Assembly: GCF_004118325.1 (NCBI RefSeq)
Contig: NZ_RDFA01000001.1
Location: 230,327 to 294,326, forward strand
Length of the DNA: 64,000 nucleotides
Reading direction: 5' to 3'
From: Halorientalis pallida
Lineage (GTDB): Archaea > Halobacteriota > Halobacteria > Halobacteriales > Haloarculaceae
Position 1 is the first letter of the stretch. Each line of letters opens with the position of its first letter. The position numbers and the translations under genes are program-made. The notes under the pieces are model-generated. The model did no database searches and was not told where the DNA came from. It worked only from the letters and a program-made list of their open reading frames with translations. Positions 25,548 to 34,977 of the stretch are shown piece by piece.

Positions 25548-26749
25548 CCGAGCGGGACGGCCAGCACCCGGTAGAGCCCGAACCCGACGCCGACGGACGT
25601 GACCAGCGTCAGAATCCAGAAGGTCAGCGTCACGCCGATCTTCCGCCGCGAGACGCCCGCCGACCCGCCCGCGAGGCCGCCCCCGATCACGCCCGAGATG
25701 ATGATGTTGTTGAACGAAATCGGGATCCCCAGCGCGATGGCCGCCTGTGCGATGACGAACCCCGGGACCAGCGCGGCGATGGAGCGCCGGACACCGAGCT
25801 GTGCGTACTCCCGCGAAGTCGCCTGCAGGAGTCGCGGCGCACCCATCCACGCCCCGCCGAGGATGCCCACCGCACCGATGGCCAGCAGTGCGATCCCCGG
25901 CAGGCCGAGTTCGGCCCGGTAGAGGTTTTCGAGCGGACCGGTGGCGAGGCCGACCTGGCTCCCCCCGCTGGAGAAGGCCACCAGACTGCCCAGCGCGACG
26001 AGGAACACTTTCACTCCGCGGTCCACCGACTGCTGGGTCGCACGCCGGATGAACTGGAAGCTCAGGGCCGCCAGGAAGGCGGTCGCGACGGCCGTCGCGG
26101 CGAGTTCGGCGCCGGTCACGCCGGTCTTGGCGGCCATCCCGCCGGCGTACCCGGCGATGGAGCCCTGGGGCTGGCCGGTGGGGGACGGAATGATGCTCAA
26201 CTGGACGTTCGCCACGATGCCGCCGACCAGCGCCGCCAGCAGCGGGACGCCGACCGTCTCGGGGATGTCGTCGCGGCGCAGGATGGTCGCGGTGAGGTAC
26301 GCCAGTCCGCCGGAGACCGGCGGCACGAGCGCCCAGAACAATGCGATCCGCTGGTAGGTGCCGTACGCGGGCGCACCGCCTAGCGAGAGGCCGACGCCGA
26401 CCATCGCCCCGGTCGTCGCGAAGGCGGCCGGCACCGGATAGCCCGAGTAGATCCCGAAGGCCATGAACGCGGTCGCGGTCAGCAGCCCCGCGGTCGCCGC
26501 CAGCGAGGTGATCGCCACCCCGTCGATCAGCCCCGCGCCGACGGTCTCGGAGATGCTGCCCCCCTGGGTGAGCGCCCCGAGCGCGGCGAGGATGCCGATG
26601 AGGAAGGCTGCCCGCATCGTCGAGATTGCGTTAGCACCGATCGCGGGGGCGAAGGGCGGGGAGTTACTGTTGGCTCCGAGCGTCCAGGCCGTGACCAGTC
26701 CCGTGAGCGTCGCGAAGACGACCAGACCCCAGAACACGAGTTCGGCCAC
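25544..26749 (-). CDS. PiT-type inorganic phosphate transporter
   Basis: 401 aa, about 10-11 membrane segments. The N-terminal motif LGANSNSPPFAPAIGANAIS and the C-terminal copy IPISFNNIIISGVIGGGLAG are the two inverted PiT repeats. Members import phosphate (or sulfate) driven by Na+ or H+. GTG at 26749 is the only sensible start. Conserved GANS replaces the common GAND. Downstream is the UspA gene, convergent. Confidence 0.9.
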   Translation of the reverse strand: MAELVFWGLVVFATLTGLVTAWTLGANSNSPPFAPAIGANAISTMRAAFLIGILAALGALTQGGSISETVGAGLIDGVAITSLAATAGLLTATAFMAFGIYSGYPVPAAFATTGAMVGVGLSLGGAPAYGTYQRIALFWALVPPVSGGLAYLTATILRRDDIPETVGVPLLAALVGGIVANVQLSIIPSPTGQPQGSIAGYAGGMAAKTGVTGAELAATAVATAFLAALSFQFIRRATQQSVDRGVKVFLVALGSLVAFSSGGSQVGLATGPLENLYRAELGLPGIALLAIGAVGILGGAWMGAPRLLQATSREYAQLGVRRSIAALVPGFVIAQAAIALGIPISFNNIIISGVIGGGLAGGSAGVSRRKIGVTLTFWILTLVTSVGVGFGLYRVLAVPLG

Positions 26750-26877
26750 CGACTCATCGACCCCCGTGACAGTCGTGGCTGACCCTGTAGGCGGGAGCGG
26801 CGGCGCAGAACGGACGGCGTGTGTCCTCGTGCATCGGCGAGGGTTCGTCCGGAGGGGTCAAAACCTTCGTGGCGGAT

Positions 26878-27147
26878 TCACCGCCGCCGGTGCCACCGGA
26901 CGATGCCGCCGGCGAGCGCCATCGCCACGAGGCCACCGCCGACGAGGAGCCCGCCCAGCGTCCACTGCCCACGAAAGCCACCGAGCATGAGCCCGAGGCT
27001 GGCCGCGAACAGCCCGGCCTGTGCGAGGCCGACGGCGGCGAGAAAGCCCCAGAACGTCGCCGCGTCGGCGCGCTGGATCGACTCGCTCAGCCCCTCCGGT
27101 GGCTCCGCCACCTCCTCCGTCTCGACGACGGAGAAGGGATCGAACAT
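26878..27147 (-). CDS. Small two-helix membrane protein, 89 aa
   Basis: MFDPFSVVETEEVAEPPEGL is followed by two hydrophobic helices (FWGFLAAVGLAQAGLFAASL and LGGLLVGGGLVAMALAGGIV) and a basic HRRR tail. Unknown family. The ATG overlaps the TGA of the upstream flavin-binding gene as TGATG, so translation of the two is probably coupled. This is an inference from the overlap; no functional link is known. Confidence 0.7.
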   Translation of the reverse strand: MFDPFSVVETEEVAEPPEGLSESIQRADAATFWGFLAAVGLAQAGLFAASLGLMLGGFRGQWTLGGLLVGGGLVAMALAGGIVRWHRRR

Positions 27148-27611
27148 CAGTCGAACCCCGGCGGCAGTCCGGTGTGTTTGACGCCGCTCCACGCTTCGAC
27201 CAGGAACCGGTAGACCGCGACGTCGGCACTGGCCGCGGCCTCCTCGATCAGCCCCGGTCGCCAGGCGTCGGCCAACACGCCGTCGATCTCGTCCCACTCC
27301 GACTCCGGGACCTCCTCGAGCCGGCCCGTCAGCGAGACGCTCTCCCAGTTGTAGGGCGACTCGGCACTGTACGCGAGGAACGTGGCGTGCTCGGCCCGCT
27401 CGCTCAGGTCCGCCTTCCGACTCTCACCGCCGAGGACGTAGGTGAAGTAGAGTCGCGACTCGCCGTCGAAGCCGAAGGACAGCGGGAGCATGTACGGCCC
27501 GTTCCCGGTCGGCAGTCCCAGCACCCCCATTCGCTGATTCGCGAGGAAGGCGTTGATCTCGTCGTCGGTCAGCTGTTCGAGTCCGTACGCCCCCAGTTCG
27601 TCGACTGTCAT
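27147..27611 (-). CDS. Pyridoxamine 5'-phosphate oxidase-like FMN-binding protein
   Basis: 154 aa split-barrel protein: MTVDELGAYGLEQLTDDEIN, FLANQRMGVLGLPTGNGPYM, PLSFGFDGESRLYFTYVLGG, and WESVSLTGRLEEVPESEWDE. This is the haloarchaeal PNPOx-like group. It may bind FMN, F420 or heme; the cofactor cannot be decided from sequence. ATG 27611 is the first plausible start; the frame upstream of it is a shadow. It heads a two-gene unit with the small membrane protein. Confidence 0.85.
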   Translation of the reverse strand: MTVDELGAYGLEQLTDDEINAFLANQRMGVLGLPTGNGPYMLPLSFGFDGESRLYFTYVLGGESRKADLSERAEHATFLAYSAESPYNWESVSLTGRLEEVPESEWDEIDGVLADAWRPGLIEEAAASADVAVYRFLVEAWSGVKHTGLPPGFD

Positions 27612-27797
27612 CCCACCGCACACCAGAGGCCGAACGGGTATCAATCGCTCGCCGCTTCTCGGCTGTCGGACCAGTCGGCCCAGGCGAGACGTCGTCGGGA
27701 CACCGACGGGTTCGGCGCGAATCGTGCATGCGACCCACCACAACCAGCGCACGAACCCGAAAATAGGCTTTTCGCGGCCAGCGACCAAGGTTCTCTC

Positions 27798-28388
27798 ATG
27801 GTATCACAGCACACAGCGTCCGAGAGGCGCGTCGACCAGGATCAACTGATCCGCGGGAGTATGCTCGGCGGGGTCCTGCTCGCGCTGTTCGGCATCGTCG
27901 CGTTGTTCGCGCCGTTCGTGATCGGCCTGTCGCTGGCGATCGTCCTCGGGGCACTGCTCGTCGTCGGCGGGCTCGTCCACGTCGCGGCCGCCTTCTCTGC
28001 GGGCAGTCTCCTCGGTCTCGGCTGGCAAGTGTTCCTCGGTCTGGTCTACGGAATCGCCGGGATCGCGGTGCTGGTCAACCCGCTGCTCGGACTCACCACG
28101 TTGACGCTGCTGGTCGTCGGCTTCTTCCTGAGTAGCGGTTTCCTCCAGCTCGGGTGGGCGGTCACCGGTGGGGAGGGGAGCCGGACCTGGCTCGCCGTCA
28201 GCGGCGTCCTCGGACTGTTGCTCGCCGTCCTGCTGTGGGTCGACTTCCCCGCCTCGGCGCTGTGGGCCGTGGGCGTCCTCTTCGGCGTAAACTTCCTCGT
28301 GACCGGCGTCTCGATGATCCTCCACAGCAGAAAGCGCCGCCCCGCCGCGGCCGTCGAGACGACCGACGAAGCCGGCCAGCGGATGTGA
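27798..28388 (+). CDS. HdeD-like membrane protein (DUF308)
   Basis: 196 aa with six hydrophobic segments, starting GSMLGGVLLALFGIVALFAP. The repeated 'G...L..G...L..P......L....G......G' pattern is that of HdeD/DUF308 proteins, linked to acid or envelope stress in bacteria. The first 20 residues and last 20 are cytoplasmic. Start at 27798 removes a long shadow frame. Divergent from the FMN protein gene, convergent with the AI-2E gene. Confidence 0.88.
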   Translation: MVSQHTASERRVDQDQLIRGSMLGGVLLALFGIVALFAPFVIGLSLAIVLGALLVVGGLVHVAAAFSAGSLLGLGWQVFLGLVYGIAGIAVLVNPLLGLTTLTLLVVGFFLSSGFLQLGWAVTGGEGSRTWLAVSGVLGLLLAVLLWVDFPASALWAVGVLFGVNFLVTGVSMILHSRKRRPAAAVETTDEAGQRM

Positions 28389-28429
28389 GCAGGGGACAGC
28401 GTCGAGTCGGTTCTCGCTCGCTGGCCGAC

Positions 28430-29617
28430 TCACCCGGGTTCGGCCCCGCCGCGTTTCCCCTCCCGGGTCGGCGACTCCGCCTGAGTCTGGTACTCGTCGA
28501 GACGGTGGAGGGTCGGTGTCGAGGGCTCGTCCCGATCCGGGCCGACGAGGGCGGGCAGGATTCGGCGCAGGAAGGTCACGAGCAGGACCAGCACGAGCGG
28601 GCCGAGGAAGATGCCGTACCAGCCGAACAGGGGCGGGCCGAGCAGGTAGGCGAACATGACGAGCCCGGTCTGTAACTGTCGGCCCGAGAGGTACGGCCGG
28701 ATGTACGTGCGGACCACGAAGTCGAAGGCGACGCCCATCACCCCGTAGAATGCGACCGGGTACCACAGCAGTCGTGGGTCGACCGGGGCGGCCTGGACTG
28801 CGAGGAGTGCGGCGATGAAGAGGTAGATTATCGACCGACCCACCATCGGAATCAGCGTGAAGACACCAGTCACCACGCCGAGCAGGACCACGGACGGGAT
28901 GAGCAGTCCGGCGGGTGCCACGGCGTTGAGCGTCGCGTAGATCAGCGTCGAGAGGATCATGATCGCGAAGATCGTCGTCGTGTACCCGAAAAAGACCGAT
29001 CCCAGCCCGTCGTCGACGGTCCGAAAGAACTCCACCGCTCGGCTCTCGGTACCGAAGACGTTGTCCTCGAACCAGCTGGCGATCGACCGGTCGCTGACCA
29101 GCAGGAAGAAGGCGAGCAGGATGGCGATGAAGAGGTTGTACAGCGTCACGCTCACTGCACCGACGACGCCGCCGACCTCACCGAGCAGGGTCTGGACCGA
29201 CGGGTCCCGGACCAGATCGGTCGTCGTGCGAACGATGGCGTCCGACGTCTGCGGGATCGCCGGGATCTGGACCGGCAGTTGTGACACGATGGCCTCGACC
29301 GGTGCGTCCGCGAGGATCTCCAGGAGTTGCCCCAGCGCGATCAACAGGACGACCCCCAGCAGGGCCACGACCGGGACGACGATCACTAAGAGCGTGACGG
29401 TCGCCGCGATGCTCTTCGAGGGGAGGTACCGCTCCAGTCGCCTGGAGACCGGACGGCCGACGTAGTAGACGAACAGCCCGAACACCAGCCACGCCAGGTA
29501 CCGCTCCACGATCAACGCCAGCACGGCCGCCAGCGCCAGTCCGAGCACCCACCAGCCGAGGTCCTCGCGAGCCATCCAGACCCGAACGTCCCGCGTCGGG
29601 GAATCTCCCTCAGTCAT
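28430..29617 (-). CDS. AI-2E family transporter, second copy
   Basis: 395 aa. Matches the same family as the 14375-15604 gene: FLLVSDRSIASWF, GVVTGVFTLIPMVGRSI, IRPYLSGRQLQTGLVMFAYL and GPPLFGWYGIFLGPLVLVLL. About eight membrane helices and a charged C-terminal tail (from about residue 355). ATG 29617 overlaps the stop of the upstream DUF389 gene as ATGA, indicating translational coupling. A longer start at 29632 is less likely. Substrate unknown. Confidence 0.9.
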   Translation of the reverse strand: MTEGDSPTRDVRVWMAREDLGWWVLGLALAAVLALIVERYLAWLVFGLFVYYVGRPVSRRLERYLPSKSIAATVTLLVIVVPVVALLGVVLLIALGQLLEILADAPVEAIVSQLPVQIPAIPQTSDAIVRTTTDLVRDPSVQTLLGEVGGVVGAVSVTLYNLFIAILLAFFLLVSDRSIASWFEDNVFGTESRAVEFFRTVDDGLGSVFFGYTTTIFAIMILSTLIYATLNAVAPAGLLIPSVVLLGVVTGVFTLIPMVGRSIIYLFIAALLAVQAAPVDPRLLWYPVAFYGVMGVAFDFVVRTYIRPYLSGRQLQTGLVMFAYLLGPPLFGWYGIFLGPLVLVLLVTFLRRILPALVGPDRDEPSTPTLHRLDEYQTQAESPTREGKRGGAEPG

Positions 29618-31017
29618 TCGAACAAGTACCACACCGCACCGGTTAAGCGAACTGTCGGATGCGGTGACGAGACGGCTGGTGGGTCACGTCGTCGGCTCGC
29701 GCTCCCGGTGGCCCCGTCGATCACGTCGACCGACCCGGTTCGTTGTTCGGTGACGAAGCCGACGCGAACGACGACATCCTCGCCGGTCGCGTTCGTCAGT
29801 CGGCGGTCGAGTCGGGCGGCGAGGTCGGGTGGTGGCGGCTCGGTCGCTGGCCGTCCCACCAGCACGTTGACTTCGGCGGGATTGCCCAGCAGGATGTCCG
29901 TCGGTTCGTACTCGACGGTCACGTCCACGAAGTCGAGCCGCTCCGGGTACTCGGTCCGGAAGATCTGCGCCAGTTCGTCGTTGGTCTCGCTCTCGAACGT
30001 CGAGGCCTTGAAGGACGCGTACGTCACGAGCCCAAGGACGAGCGAGAGCGCAGCGATCGCGGCCACGAGCAACGCGACACGCGCCCGGACCGACGATCGG
30101 GCGCGGGCCGTGCGGTCGGCTTCTTCGGGACGAAAGCCGGCGATCCACAGCACGAGCAGTGCCGAGAGGTTGATCGCCAGCAGGTTCACTAGCACGAGGA
30201 CGGCGGCAGCGACCGCCACTGTCCAGTCCAGCCACGCGATGCCCAGGCCGGACGTGGCGGCCGGCGGGATCAGCGCCACGGCGATTGCGACGCCGACCAG
30301 CGCGGACCCTACGTCGCGCACGACGCTGATCGCCCCGGCGATTCCGGAACCGAGCGCGAGAAACAGCGAGAGGAAGTTCGGGCTGGTCCGTTCGGCGACC
30401 TGCGGGATGGACTCCAGATCGAGTCCCGGCGGGACGAGGATCGTCCCCCGAACGACGACCCCGACGACCGCGCCGGTGAGAATCGCCACTGCGAGGCCAA
30501 TCGCCTGCAAACTAACACCCCGGGAGGCCAGCGACCGGTCGTCGAGCACTGCACCGACGCTGGCGGAGATGGCGGGGCCCATCAGCGGCGCGACGACCAT
30601 CGCACCGATGATCGTCGCCGCCGAGTCGAGCAGGAGACCGGTCGTCGCGATGGTCGTACTCAGCAGGATCAGCGCGAAAAACGTCGAACTGGCCGGTGCC
30701 AGGTCGAGTGCCCGTGCGATCAGTTCGTCCCGAGAGATACGGTGGCCCGCGTACTTCGCTCGCAGGGCCGGCAACCGCATCGACACGACGGTTTCCGGAG
30801 CCAGCACGATCGTGTAGGCGTCTTCCCTGATCCCGGCCGCCCGCAACCGATCCAGCACCGTCTCGACGCCGTTTTCGGGCACCGGAAACTGCACGAGCGC
30901 CTCGAACTCGCCACGACCGGTCTCCTCGAAGACGGCGTAGTCGATCCCCTCCGCGTCGAGTTCGTCGAGGACGGCCGATCTCGTACCATCCGGGACGAGC
31001 ACCTGCACGAGCCGCAT
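29614..31017 (-). CDS. DUF389 / TIGR00341 family membrane protein
   Basis: 467 aa. An N-terminal cytosolic domain (RLVQVLVPDGTRSAVLDELD) is followed by conserved membrane segments: STFFALILLSTTIATTGLLL, GAMVVAPLMGPAISASVGAV, VAIAVALIPPAATSGLGIAW. This is the DUF389 family of unknown function, with a ferredoxin-like start. A C-terminal ~110-residue soluble domain (TFESETNDELAQIFRTEYPE onward) is extra. The start at 31017 is the second of two close ATGs; a TTATGAAG element lies upstream. Overlaps the following AI-2E gene by four bases. Confidence 0.88.
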   Translation of the reverse strand: MRLVQVLVPDGTRSAVLDELDAEGIDYAVFEETGRGEFEALVQFPVPENGVETVLDRLRAAGIREDAYTIVLAPETVVSMRLPALRAKYAGHRISRDELIARALDLAPASSTFFALILLSTTIATTGLLLDSAATIIGAMVVAPLMGPAISASVGAVLDDRSLASRGVSLQAIGLAVAILTGAVVGVVVRGTILVPPGLDLESIPQVAERTSPNFLSLFLALGSGIAGAISVVRDVGSALVGVAIAVALIPPAATSGLGIAWLDWTVAVAAAVLVLVNLLAINLSALLVLWIAGFRPEEADRTARARSSVRARVALLVAAIAALSLVLGLVTYASFKASTFESETNDELAQIFRTEYPERLDFVDVTVEYEPTDILLGNPAEVNVLVGRPATEPPPPDLAARLDRRLTNATGEDVVVRVGFVTEQRTGSVDVIDGATGSASRRRDPPAVSSPHPTVRLTGAVWYLFE

Positions 31018-31108
31018 GCGCACAGGTCCACGTCAATCTTCATAAGCCGGCTTCGTCCTCGCCGAACATATCGCGCCGCCGGCTCGAGTCAGAACCTCAG
31101 CGTTTCGT

Positions 31109-31603
31109 TCACCGCGCGCCAGTCACGACCTCGCGGTCGACCGTGTTTTCCGGCACGTTCTCGACCCACCGGACGGCCTCGATCGACTCGCCGTCGACCC
31201 CCGGAGCGCTGGTGAGTTCGGTCGCCGCCGGTGTGGCCGTGTAGTGGGCGAAGTAGAAGGCGAGGCTGTCGTCGCCACACTCGAAGGCGACTTCGGTGAC
31301 GGCCACGAGCGGCCCGACGCTGACGGTCACGCCGGTCTCTTCCTCGACCTCCCGGACCAGTGCTTCCTCGTGCGTCTCGCCGGGTTCGACCTCACCCCCG
31401 GGAGCGAGCCACTCGCCGTCCTCACGGACCAGCAGGACACGGCCCGCGTCGTCGGTGACGACCGCGCCGACCGCCCAGGTCATCGGACCGACCTTCGGTT
31501 CCAGTTCGGCGAAGCGGCCGGTGTCGACGGTCTCGACTTTCCGACGTTCGCGGACGCCGTCACGGGCCGACAGATCGGCGAACGCAGGGTCGGGCGTGGT
31601 CAT
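31109..31603 (-). CDS. Nudix hydrolase
   Basis: 164 aa. The Nudix box G-x5-E-x7-REUxEExGU is complete: [14 protein letters not shown] then [10 protein letters not shown] (about residues 69-92). The preceding [20 protein letters not shown] is the usual strand. The substrate nucleotide-sugar or dNTP cannot be told from the box. It follows folD by 6 bp and is probably co-transcribed with it. Confidence 0.9.
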   Translation of the reverse strand: MTTPDPAFADLSARDGVRERRKVETVDTGRFAELEPKVGPMTWAVGAVVTDDAGRVLLVREDGEWLAPGGEVEPGETHEEALVREVEEETGVTVSVGPLVAVTEVAFECGDDSLAFYFAHYTATPAATELTSAPGVDGESIEAVRWVENVPENTVDREVVTGAR

Positions 31604-31609
31604 GCGACC

Positions 31610-32503
31610 TCAGGGGAGGGACACGTCGGTGTCGGTCTGGAGACTCGCGGCCTTGACGGTGTTCCAGAGGAGCATGGCGCGGGTCATCGGGCCCACGCCG
31701 CCGGGGACGGGCGTGATCGCGCCCGCCACCTCTTTCGCGCTCTCGTACTCCACGTCGCCGACCAGTTCGTAGCCCTTCTCGGTGTCGGCGTCGACGCGGT
31801 TGATCCCCACGTCGATCACCGTGGCACCCTCGCCGAGCATGTCGCCGTCGATCATCTCCGGGACGCCCGCCGCGGCGATCACGATGTCGGCCGCGCGAGT
31901 CCTCGCGGCGAGGTCTTCGGTCCGGGAGTGACACACGGTGACGGTCGCGTTGCCGCCCTCGGCCTTCTGGAGCAGGAGGTTCGCCATCGGCTTGCCGACG
32001 ATGTCCGAGCGGCCGACGACCACCGCGTCGGCCCCCTCGGTCTCGACGCCGGCCCCGGCCAGCAGTTTCTGGATGCCGTGGGGCGTACAGGGCTTGTAGC
32101 GGGCGTTGCCGGCGACGAGACGGCCAACGTTCTCGGGGTGGAACCCGTCCACGTCTTTCAGCGGGTCGATCCGTCGGAGGACCTCGCGGTCGTCGACGTG
32201 ATCCGGCACGGGCATCTGGACGAGGATGCCGTTGACCTCGGGGTCGTCGTTGAGTTCGTCGATGGTGTCGAACAGTTCGTCGGCAGGCGCGTCGGGGTCG
32301 ATCTCCACGTCCCGGGCCTCGATGCCGACCTCCTCGCAGTCGTCCTGTTTCATCGAGACGTAGGTCTCGCTGGCGGGGTCGTCGCTCATCAGCACGGTCG
32401 CCAGCGTCGGCGTGGTCCCGGCGTCGGCGAGCGTGTCGATGGCGTCGCCCAGTCCGTCGCGAACCGCCTGTGCGACGGCGTTCCCGTCGATGATCTCGGT
32501 CAT
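31610..32503 (-). CDS. folD: Methylenetetrahydrofolate dehydrogenase/cyclohydrolase
   Basis: 297 aa. FolD converts 5,10-methylene-tetrahydrofolate to 10-formyl-tetrahydrofolate. Signatures: SETYVSMKQDDCEEVGI with catalytic Lys, GILVQMPVPDH, RIDPLKDVDGFHPENVG, CTPHGIQKLL, VVVGRSDIVGKPMANLLL (NADP site) and AITPVPGGVGPMTRAMLL. Length fits. Lies in a minus-strand run with glyA and a Nudix gene, linking serine-derived one-carbon units to folate pools. Confidence 0.97.
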   Translation of the reverse strand: MTEIIDGNAVAQAVRDGLGDAIDTLADAGTTPTLATVLMSDDPASETYVSMKQDDCEEVGIEARDVEIDPDAPADELFDTIDELNDDPEVNGILVQMPVPDHVDDREVLRRIDPLKDVDGFHPENVGRLVAGNARYKPCTPHGIQKLLAGAGVETEGADAVVVGRSDIVGKPMANLLLQKAEGGNATVTVCHSRTEDLAARTRAADIVIAAAGVPEMIDGDMLGEGATVIDVGINRVDADTEKGYELVGDVEYESAKEVAGAITPVPGGVGPMTRAMLLWNTVKAASLQTDTDVSLP

Positions 32504-32556
32504 GTCCGAACAGGCGGTGGGGCGACCCTTGAACGTCTCGAAAGCCGGCTGACCGA

Positions 32557-33063
32557 TCAGGGACAGTCCGCGCCCCCGAACGAATCGGGGTCGCTCCCCT
32601 GCGCGACGGCTCGGGTCGCGCCCGAGTCGAGGGTGACGAGCATCGCCTGCCCGCCGTACGCGTGAGTCTGATCGTGGCCGCGGACGACGACGCAGGGGAT
32701 GCCGTCGGGTACGCTGATCGTCTCGGAGCGGGTGAACGGTTGCTCGTCGTGTGGGTGCAGGAGGTCGCGCCGGCCCAGCCGAGTACCGTCGAGGCGTTCG
32801 ACCTGCCACCAGTTCGCGTACCCCGACTCGCCCGCGTCGTCGTGGTGGAGCGTCACGTCGAAGCGGTAGTCACCACCCACGGGCTCCACGGAGACCCCGA
32901 CGACGTTGGCTTCACGGAGGTCGAGGTCGGCCGTGGTGCCGGTCGAATCGGCCGACTCGTCCGTCGAAGCGTTCGGTCCCGCACACCCCGCGAGCGCGCC
33001 GGCGAAACAGCACGCGCCGCTGGCGAGGACGCGGCGGCGCGACGGTGGCGTATCGTGAGTCAT
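32557..33063 (-). CDS. Tat-exported lipoprotein, 168 aa
   Basis: MTHDTPPSRRRVLASGACCF with twin arginines, then lipobox LAGC (Cys27). A short acidic tether leads to a beta-rich domain (VGVSVEPVGGDYRFDVTLHH, SGYANWWQVERLDGTRLGRR). The sequence FDVTLHHDD...GYANWWQVE recurs in a haloarchaeal lipoprotein family; function unknown. Start at 33063 is chosen for the Tat motif. Probably part of the glyA-folD transcription unit by spacing, though unrelated in role. Confidence 0.82.
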   Translation of the reverse strand: MTHDTPPSRRRVLASGACCFAGALAGCAGPNASTDESADSTGTTADLDLREANVVGVSVEPVGGDYRFDVTLHHDDAGESGYANWWQVERLDGTRLGRRDLLHPHDEQPFTRSETISVPDGIPCVVVRGHDQTHAYGGQAMLVTLDSGATRAVAQGSDPDSFGGADCP

Positions 33064-33164
33064 CGGTCCGGTCGACGACCACCGGAATGAAAAGTGTAGC
33101 CCGCGCGTGTCCCCCGTGCGAACGACCGCGAGCGCGGCCGGTGCACGACCAGGACACGGCCGAC

Positions 33165-33545
33165 TCAGATCGCCCGGGTCAGATACGGACCGATGCTGGT
33201 AGCGGACAGGAAGACGGCGAAGACGGCCGCGGGAACCCACACCGACCGGACCCGCTCGTAGCTCACGCTAGCGATGGCGGCCGCCGCCAGGTACGCCGGC
33301 CCGCTCGATACGATGCATACGGACGCCGAGATTGCGTCGGGGCCGAACAAGCAGCCGAGGACGAACGCCCAGAAGGCCCCGACGACGGCCAGTACGACGA
33401 CGGCGGTCAGACCCAGCGTGAGCGACAGGGCCCGGGACTCCGGGGCTGTCGAATTCGGCCCGACCGACTGGACCACCCTGACCGCCAGCAACGCCGACAG
33501 AACCGGCAGGAGAGTTCCTCCGGCGAGGGTCGTGAGGACGAACAC
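33165..33545 (-). CDS. Small membrane protein, 126 aa
   Basis: Four hydrophobic segments: TLAGGTLLPVLSALLAVRVV, SLTLGLTAVVVLAVVGAFWA, PAYLAAAAIASVSYERVR and SVWVPAAVFAVFLSATSIGP. Unrecognised. It sits 17 bp downstream of glyA on the same strand. No catalytic residues stand out. Confidence 0.6.
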   Translation of the reverse strand: MFVLTTLAGGTLLPVLSALLAVRVVQSVGPNSTAPESRALSLTLGLTAVVVLAVVGAFWAFVLGCLFGPDAISASVCIVSSGPAYLAAAAIASVSYERVRSVWVPAAVFAVFLSATSIGPYLTRAI

Positions 33546-33562
33546 CGGGCCGTCGGACCGGT

Positions 33563-34810
33563 CTACTGATACAGCGGGTGCGCGTCGGTGAGCTTCTGGA
33601 CGCGTTCCGCGGCCTCGGCCTTCACGTCCTCGTCGTCGTAGTCGTCGACCACGTCGGCGATGATGTCGGCGACCTCGCGACAGTCGGCCTCGTCGAAGCC
33701 GCGGGTGGTGAGGCCGGGGGTACCCGCGCGGATACCCGAGGGGTTGAACGCAGAGCGCGTCTCGCCCGGCACGGTGTTGGCGTTGAGGACGACGCCCACG
33801 TCTTCGAGGGCTTCCTCGGCGTCCTTCCCGGTCGTGTCGGGGTGGGACTCGCGCAGGTCCACGAGGACGAGGTGGTTGTCCGTGCCGCCCGAGACCAGCG
33901 AGAGGCCACGTTCCTGGAGCTGGTCACCCAGCGCCTTCGCGTTCTCGACGGTCTGTTCGGCGTAGTCCTCGAACTCGGGCTGGAGCGCCTCCTCGAACCC
34001 GACGGCCTTCCCGGCGACGTTGTGCATCAGGGGCCCACCCTGGCCACCGGGGAAGACGGCGGGGTCGATGTCGTCGGCGTACTCCTCGTCGCACATGATG
34101 ATGCCGCCGCGACCAGCGCGGATCGTCTTGTGCGTCGACCCGGTGACGAAGTCGGCGGTGCCGACGGGGTTCTGGTGGACGCCAGCGGCCACGAGGCCGG
34201 TGATGTGCGCGATGTCGGCGAGGTGGTAGGCGTCGACGGCGTCGGCGGCCTCCTGGATGGACTCGAAGTCGACCTCGCGCGGGTACGCGGAGTACCCCGA
34301 GACGATGATGTCCGGGTCGAACTCCTCGGCGTGGGCGTGGAGGTCCTCGTAGTCGATGTAGCCCGTCTCCGGGTCGACCTCGTACTGTTCGACCTCGTAG
34401 AGCTGGCCAGTGAAGTTCGCGGGGTGGCCGTGAGAGAGGTGGCCGCCGTGGTTCAGATCCAGCGAGAGGATCTTGTCGCCGGGTTCCAGCATGGCGTAGT
34501 AGACGCCCTGGTTGGCCTGCGTCCCCGAGTGGGGCTGGACGTTGACGTGTTCCGCGCCCCACAGCTCTTTGGCGCGCTCGATGGCGAGTTCCTCGACCTC
34601 GTCGGCGTACTCACAGCCCGCGTAGTAGCGCTCGCCCGGGTAGCCCTCGGCGTACTTGTTGGTGAGGGCACTGCCCTGTGCCTCCAGGACCGCCTCGCTG
34701 ACGTGGTTCTCGCTCGCGATCATCGCCAGGGTGTCGTTTTGTCGCTGCACTTCGCCCTCGAGGGCGTCCGCGACCGCCGGGTCGACCTCCCGGACGTGTT
34801 CGTAGTTCAT
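33563..34810 (-). CDS. glyA: Serine hydroxymethyltransferase
   Basis: 415 aa PLP enzyme interconverting serine and glycine with tetrahydrofolate. Signatures: IASENHVSEAVLEAQGSALT, YAEGYPGERYYAGCEYADEV, VQPHSGTQANQGVY, GSTHKTIRAGRGGIIMC (PLP Lys in THKT), and NTVPGETRSAFNPSGIRAGT. Full length and typical. First gene of the minus-strand run toward folD. A 167-bp gap separates it from the divergent CHAT-type gene. Confidence 0.98.
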   Translation of the reverse strand: MNYEHVREVDPAVADALEGEVQRQNDTLAMIASENHVSEAVLEAQGSALTNKYAEGYPGERYYAGCEYADEVEELAIERAKELWGAEHVNVQPHSGTQANQGVYYAMLEPGDKILSLDLNHGGHLSHGHPANFTGQLYEVEQYEVDPETGYIDYEDLHAHAEEFDPDIIVSGYSAYPREVDFESIQEAADAVDAYHLADIAHITGLVAAGVHQNPVGTADFVTGSTHKTIRAGRGGIIMCDEEYADDIDPAVFPGGQGGPLMHNVAGKAVGFEEALQPEFEDYAEQTVENAKALGDQLQERGLSLVSGGTDNHLVLVDLRESHPDTTGKDAEEALEDVGVVLNANTVPGETRSAFNPSGIRAGTPGLTTRGFDEADCREVADIIADVVDDYDDEDVKAEAAERVQKLTDAHPLYQ

Positions 34811-34977
34811 GCTCGTGGCTCAGTCCTGGCGCGTCAATAATCTACCTTTCCGGCCCGGGCTTTTCACCACCGACAGTAACCCTGTAAAGAAAGACCGTCA
34901 ATCGTGGGTCATTTAATAACCCGGTCATACCCCGTCCGAAAAATAATGAGTGAGTAGTACGTGCGACTGAACGTAGC

